Assembly: GCA_951640165.1 (NCBI GenBank)
Contig: OX621256.1
Span: forward strand, 7,626,001 to 7,690,000
Length of the DNA: 64,000 nt
Source: Pseudoips prasinana
Taxonomy: Eukaryota; Arthropoda; Insecta; Lepidoptera; Nolidae
Direction of reading: 5' to 3'
Shown here: positions 60,440 to 64,000 of the stretch, piece by piece
How positions within the stretch are numbered: the stretch's first letter is position 1
How the letters are laid out: every line of letters starts with the position of its first letter
Made by a program: the position numbers and the translations under genes
Notes under the pieces: generated by a model
Database searches by the model: none
Seen by the model: the letters and a program-made list of their open reading frames with translations, nothing else
Told to the model about the DNA's origin: nothing

Positions 60440-60925
60440 AAGGTCATAGGATTAAATAAATAAAATTAAATGACATAAAAATTCATTCAATTAGACTTTG
60501 GAAGAAAATTTGTAAATAGTGAAAACATGTTTATAGTAATGTATTTAAGTATACATAATTATTTCTAGGTACAGACGCCAGCAAATCCAGCTACCCCGAT
60601 CTGTCAAATTTCTTTTATAGATTTTCAACTTTATCACAAAAGTATAAGGTTCACTTTAAATTGGGGAAATTTGACAGATTGGGGTAGCTTGATGTGCTGG
60701 CGTCTGTAATTTAGATACATATATCTAAGTAACTACTTACACTGATTGCATGACAACATTTAGATACTTATAACATTTAATTTATGATTTTATGGTTTCG
60801 ATATTTAGCTAGCTTATATTAAGTTATTGTCAAGCTTATATATAGGTTGTATTATCGAAATTTAAAGTTCTATATATAATTAACTAGATATAGTCTGATT
60901 GGTTCTGTCTATATTAAGAATTCTA
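60440..60925 (+). repeat. dispersed repeat LT1 interrupted by MITE-A
   Basis: LT1 blocks ('TTAGACTTTGGAAGAAAATT', 'TTATTTCTAGGTA') run to 60569 and resume after the MITE at 60709 ('TTTAGATACATATATCTAAG', 'ATATTTAGCTAGCTTATATT'). Confidence 0.7.
60570..60708. mobile_element. MITE-A copy 7, full length with TA duplication
   Basis: 'TACAGACGCCAGCAAATCCA' to 'GATGTGCTGGCGTCTGTA'. The host repeat without insertion (37367 region, 'TTTCTAGGTACATATAGATA') shows the empty site, so the duplication is TA. Confidence 0.92.
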
Positions 60926-60969
60926 TATTATTATTATGGCGGAACTTGTGTTTATAACGACGGTCGCGC

Positions 60970-61098
60970 TTAAAGCATCTTCTACACAGTTGCAAACCAA
61001 CGTCCCAACAGAGGTCACCCTGCTGGTTGCCATCCATCTAGACTGCACAACTGCAGTCTAGATGGATGGCAACCACCAGGTTGTAGAAGATGCTTTAA
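60970..61098. mobile_element. MITE-C copy 3, near-perfect hairpin
   Basis: 'TTAAAGCATCTTCTACACAG' and 'GCCATCCATCTAGACTGCA' on the left; 'TGCAGTCTAGATGGATGGC' and 'TTGTAGAAGATGCTTTAA' on the right. The right arm lacks about 30 bp present on the left. TTAA at both borders. Confidence 0.88.
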
Positions 61099-61437
61099 TG
61101 CTACCAACGGATCCAATGCGATTAGATTAGAGATTACAAATCATGAAGCAAGTTAAATCTGAATTGCTTAATCTTGAGTCATATTTAATCGAAGTACATT
61201 TTCATACCTACCGCGGAAGATATCAACAATTATTTCTCCGCTAAGAATTTAATAAGCGATTCACAATAAAACACGCTTAAGGGAATCAGGATATTTTTCT
61301 TTCCTGTTCGAAAAAAAAGTACCTGAGTAAATTGGTCTTGAGTAAACGTGATCTAATTAGTTTCCTTGGAGTCAGTAGATTAGTTAATTACCGGACACGC
61401 AAATATAATGACTTATTGCTGTGTTTTATGTAAATGA

Positions 61438-61815
61438 ATGCCTCGTTGGTCTAGCGGTAGCGTGTTCACCCGCCGAGAACAAGATCCTGGGTTCAAATCC
61501 CGGTTCGGACCAAACGTAATTTTGGGACTTTTCTGTAAAAAGAAAAAGTTCTCAGCCTCAGCCCGAAGTCTGGGAGTTGGCGGTATTATCCACCGTGCCT
61601 CGGAGAGCACGTAAACCGTCGGACCTGTACCTGACCTCTTTCCGGTCGTATCGCTAGGCGTCCCATCGGAACATGAGAATGATGGAATAGAAAGTGCTCC
61701 TGTGTTTGGGCACACACTTGTGCACTATAATATGTCCCGCGCCGATGGTTAATCTCTCTCTATTGAGACTGGCCGCCGCGGCCGAAATTCGGATAGGAGG
61801 ACATTATTATTATGA
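61438..61815 (+). repeat. tRNA-derived SINE, family S4, full length
   Basis: The head 'CGTTGGTCTAGCGGTAGCGT' and 'CTGGGTTCAAATCCCGGTTC' has both promoter boxes; the body includes 'CGTGCCTCGGAGAGCACGTA' and ends 'CCGAAATTCGGATAGGAGGA'. Confidence 0.82.
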
Positions 61816-61926
61816 AAATGATAATGACTGATAATAGTGGTAGAAAAAGAAGCTATGCAAAGATATTGAAATTTATGATAATGGAGCTTTATCGAATTAA
61901 GGCTTTGCACGGGTAGATAATAATAA

Positions 61927-62140
61927 TAATAATATCCTGGGACATTATTTACACACGGCCATCTGATCCCAAACCAAGCAGAGCTTGTACTATGGAAATC
62001 AGGTAACTGATGTACTACTTTTCTTTTGTAAATACATACTTATATAGATAATTACATCCAGACTCAGGACAAACAGACATTTTCATGCACGCAAATATCT
62101 GTCCTGGGTGGGAATCAAACGCACGACTTCCGCCATGCAT
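61927..62140 (-). repeat. tRNA-derived SINE, family S2, minus orientation
   Basis: 'ATTTACACACGGCCATCTGA' (tail) to 'CCTGGGTGGGAATCAAACGC' (B box region). Confidence 0.78.
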
Positions 62141-62529
62141 TTTCCAACAAACTCATCTTTAAAAACTTATAAATATACTTCACCCGAAAAACATACTACG
62201 GCTATAAAAATAATACACCTTTAAAAACCTTCACCGATAAAAAAATTAAAAAGATAAACTGTTTAAAGTTTGAACCGGTTATATATTTAATTAAAAGACT
62301 TGCTCATCTAACAAAATAGTTAGTCAATTTGACAAAGGTAAACTTTATTTCGTATAACGTCTTCCTGACTCATTATGCGTCGTAATAATGTGGTCACAAC
62401 AAATAATTTGTCATTGACTGTACATAATCCTCGCGTATTTTCCTGTTGGAATATTTATTCAAGTAATAAAAAAATATTCTGTGACTGGACGACTAACTTC
62501 ATTAAATATTTTCCTCAAGCAGTATATTG

Positions 62530-62565
62530 TATAAAAGACTTAAAGATGTATCATCCCAGTCAGTT
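62530..62565 (+). promoter_or_regulatory. core promoter of the MBF2-repeat gene (TATA box and initiator)
   Basis: TATAAAAG at 62530-62537 and the arthropod initiator TCAGTT at 62560-62565. The expected start A (62562) is 32 bp from the TATA box, an ideal distance, and gives a 25-nt leader before the ATG at 62587. This suggests strong, regulated expression. Confidence 0.8.
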
Positions 62566-62586
62566 CTTCTCGAACAGCCAGAGAAA

Positions 62587-64000
62587 ATGTACTCCAAATT
62601 AATTGTAGCGTTTGCTTTGATAGCCGCAGTAGCGGCCAAGGATCTTAAAGTTGGCACAGAAGGCGGCTATAAGATATTTGAAGAAAATGTCACAGCCAGC
62701 CCCACGATATGGAAACTCAACCACAACTATACCGTGAGCCTCAACGACAGCATCATCAGCCTGATAGACATCACAGACAACAGACCAGACAAAGATGGAG
62801 AAGTGAAAATAGTAGAAGGCGGAATCGGACATAACAACGTTACTTTTGAACTGAAGAGTCCTTCTGTCTTCCGCGGATACTACTTTACTATCGAAATATT
62901 TTCTTCATCTGAAGGTCAAGTTGGTCAACATGTGCCTCAACATACCGGACAAGATACGCAACAAACCGGCCAAGTACCTCAACAAACCGGCCAAGTTCCT
63001 CAGCAGACTGGACAAGACACTCAACAGACCGCCCAAGTGCCCCAGCAAAGTGGACAAGTGCCCCAACACGCTGGACAAGATACTGAACAGACCGCCCAAG
63101 GGCCCCAGCAAACTGGACTAGATGCTGAACAGACCGCCCGAGTGCCTCAGCAAACTGGACCACACACTCAAGAAGCCGCCCAAGCGCCCCAGCAAACTGG
63201 ACTAGACTCCGAACAAACTGCCCAACTGCCACAAATAACTACCACTGAAGCCCAACCGGAAGAGACAGACAAGCAAATAAGGCAGAATCGCGACACCTAC
63301 CAACATGGACATGAACATGAACACCGAAACACCCAACAAGTCAACCAAGTGCCTCAACAATCCGGACAAGTGCCTCAGCATACCACCCAAGTGCATCAAC
63401 AAACCACCCAAGTGCCTCAGCACACCTTCCAAGTCCCTCAGCAAACTGGCCAAGGACCTCAGCAAACCTTCCAAGTCCCTCAGCAAACTGGCCAAGGGCC
63501 TCACCATACCACCCAAGTGCATCAACAAACCACCCAAGTGCCTCAGCACACCTTCCAAGTCCCTCAGCAAACTGGCCAAGTGCCTCAGCACACCTTCCAA
63601 GTCCCTCAGCAAACTGGCCAAGTGCCTCAGCACACCTTCCAAGTCCCTCAGCAAACTGGCCAAGAGCCTCAGCAAAGTGCTCAAGTGCCTCAGCAAACCG
63701 GACAAGGTACCCAACAAATAAATGAGACAACTAGCACTACTACTGAATCCCAACAAAAAGTCACAGATAAGCCAACGCTTATTACTTCTCAAGAGAATTC
63801 AGATGAAAGTCAACATAATGAGGATCCCATAAACGGCCACGACAAGACAACTGAAGAATCGGTGACACAGAACCCTTCTGCAACCACTCCTAAGGATCAA
63901 AACACGCAGACAGAGGGTCAAGATATAATTCATCCAGGTTCCGTACAAAATACGAGTACAAGTGAAGCTTCGGTACAGAAACCGCAACAGCATGTACCTT
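62587..64000 (+). CDS. secreted MBF2-domain protein with long Pro/Gln/Thr/Gly repeats (3' end outside window)
   Basis: An open frame of 471 codons runs off the window without a stop or visible intron. Residues 1-17 are a signal peptide ('MYSKLIVAFALIAAVAA'). Residues 18-107 resemble the MBF2 family of small insect secreted proteins: 'LKVGTEGGYKIFEENVTA', 'ISLIDITDNRPDKDGEVKIV', 'EGGIGHNNVTFELKS', 'RGYYFTIEIF'. Four N-glycosylation sequons lie in this part. From residue 110 heptads of the type V-P-Q-Q-T-G-Q dominate in two blocks (about 110-216 and 252-376). The second is built of 14-residue (42-nt) units 'FQVPQQTGQVPQHT'. A His-rich linker ('YQHGHEHEHRN') lies between them, and a Thr/Ser/Gln-rich acidic region follows. 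There is no cysteine. MBF2 was described in the silkworm as a co-activator, but most relatives are secreted and salivary or epidermal. A structural or adhesive role (silk, mucus, egg glue) is inference. Confidence 0.8.
   Translation, partial: MYSKLIVAFALIAAVAAKDLKVGTEGGYKIFEENVTASPTIWKLNHNYTVSLNDSIISLIDITDNRPDKDGEVKIVEGGIGHNNVTFELKSPSVFRGYYFTIEIFSSSEGQVGQHVPQHTGQDTQQTGQVPQQTGQVPQQTGQDTQQTAQVPQQSGQVPQHAGQDTEQTAQGPQQTGLDAEQTARVPQQTGPHTQEAAQAPQQTGLDSEQTAQLPQITTTEAQPEETDKQIRQNRDTYQHGHEHEHRNTQQVNQVPQQSGQVPQHTTQVHQQTTQVPQHTFQVPQQTGQGPQQTFQVPQQTGQGPHHTTQVHQQTTQVPQHTFQVPQQTGQVPQHTFQVPQQTGQVPQHTFQVPQQTGQEPQQSAQVPQQTGQGTQQINETTSTTTESQQKVTDKPTLITSQENSDESQHNEDPINGHDKTTEESVTQNPSATTPKDQNTQTEGQDIIHPGSVQNTSTSEASVQKPQQHVP
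62914..63715 (+). repeat. 21/42-nt coding minisatellite of the MBF2-repeat gene
   Basis: Codon-level repetition of GTG CCT CAG CAA ACT GGC CAA and relatives. Block 1 (62914-63235) is diverged; block 2 (63340-63715) is homogeneous, with four nearly identical 42-nt units at 63546-63660. Because the unit is a multiple of 3 and lacks stops in several frames, spurious long antisense frames arise. Confidence 0.93.

Noticed and set aside
34470..61512. tRNA-like sequences with A and B boxes (34473, 37009, 40385, 44221, 51112, 59675, 61440 and others)
   Set aside because: Each is followed by the same non-tRNA body and tail, and acceptor stems do not pair, so they are SINE heads and not tRNA genes.
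62905..63792. Several other open frames over the PQQTGQ block (both strands)
   Set aside because: A stop-free 21-nt repeat keeps several frames open. The frame with signal peptide, MBF2 domain, promoter and uninterrupted extension to the window end explains the region.

Overview
The window reads as nuclear DNA of a moth or butterfly (Lepidoptera). It is intron-rich, AT-rich and packed with insect transposable elements of types I associate with Lepidoptera: 5S-rRNA-derived and tRNA-derived SINEs, RTE-, R1- and jockey/CR1-like LINE pieces, a dispersed repeat that begins near 'GGGTTCCGTACCC', many short palindromic MITEs, mariner-type elements and PIF/Harbinger. The species assignment is inference; no marker gene is present.

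Three host genes can be supported, all on the + strand. (1) At 3961-6634 lie the two last exons of a gene whose product resembles the TRAF-like domain of the SIAH/seven-in-absentia family. The penultimate exon, with its 5' splice site and the first 8 intron bases, is repeated head-to-tail 15 times in 146-bp units with no difference that I can see. (2) At 18340-45543 lies a full ten-exon gene for a 507-residue coiled-coil protein that I identify as CFAP53 (CCDC11), an axonemal microtubule inner protein. All ten splice junctions agree in phase. The 1.5-kb coding sequence is spread over 27 kb because the introns are filled with mobile elements. (3) At 62587, running off the right edge, lies an intronless-looking open frame for a secreted protein: a signal peptide, an MBF2-like domain, then long Pro/Gln/Thr/Gly heptad repeats. 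It has a clear TATA box and initiator.

Layout: 1-3.9 kb is nested LINE/SINE debris and a decayed mariner. 4-6.7 kb is the SIAH-like gene end. 6.7-12.7 kb is AT-rich DNA made of local tandem duplications, hairpins and MITEs. 12.9-18 kb is dispersed repeats and a truncated LINE on the - strand. 18.3-45.6 kb is CFAP53, whose introns hold a BEL/Pao remnant, a structurally complete PIF/Harbinger transposon with two interdigitated antisense genes, a LINE, a Tc1/mariner-like transposon, a 57-bp coding-like repeat and many SINEs and MITEs. 46.7-48.6 kb is a 222-bp satellite with a trimeric higher-order unit. 48.6-62.3 kb is intergenic repeat DNA, including R1-like LINE fragments, tandem MITEs and a locally repeated unit carrying paired AP-1-like motifs. 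62.5-64 kb is the MBF2-repeat gene.

The observations most worth a second look are the 15-fold exon/donor array, the MBF2-fronted repeat protein, and the interleaved two-gene architecture of the Harbinger element. All family names come from motif recognition by eye; no search was run.
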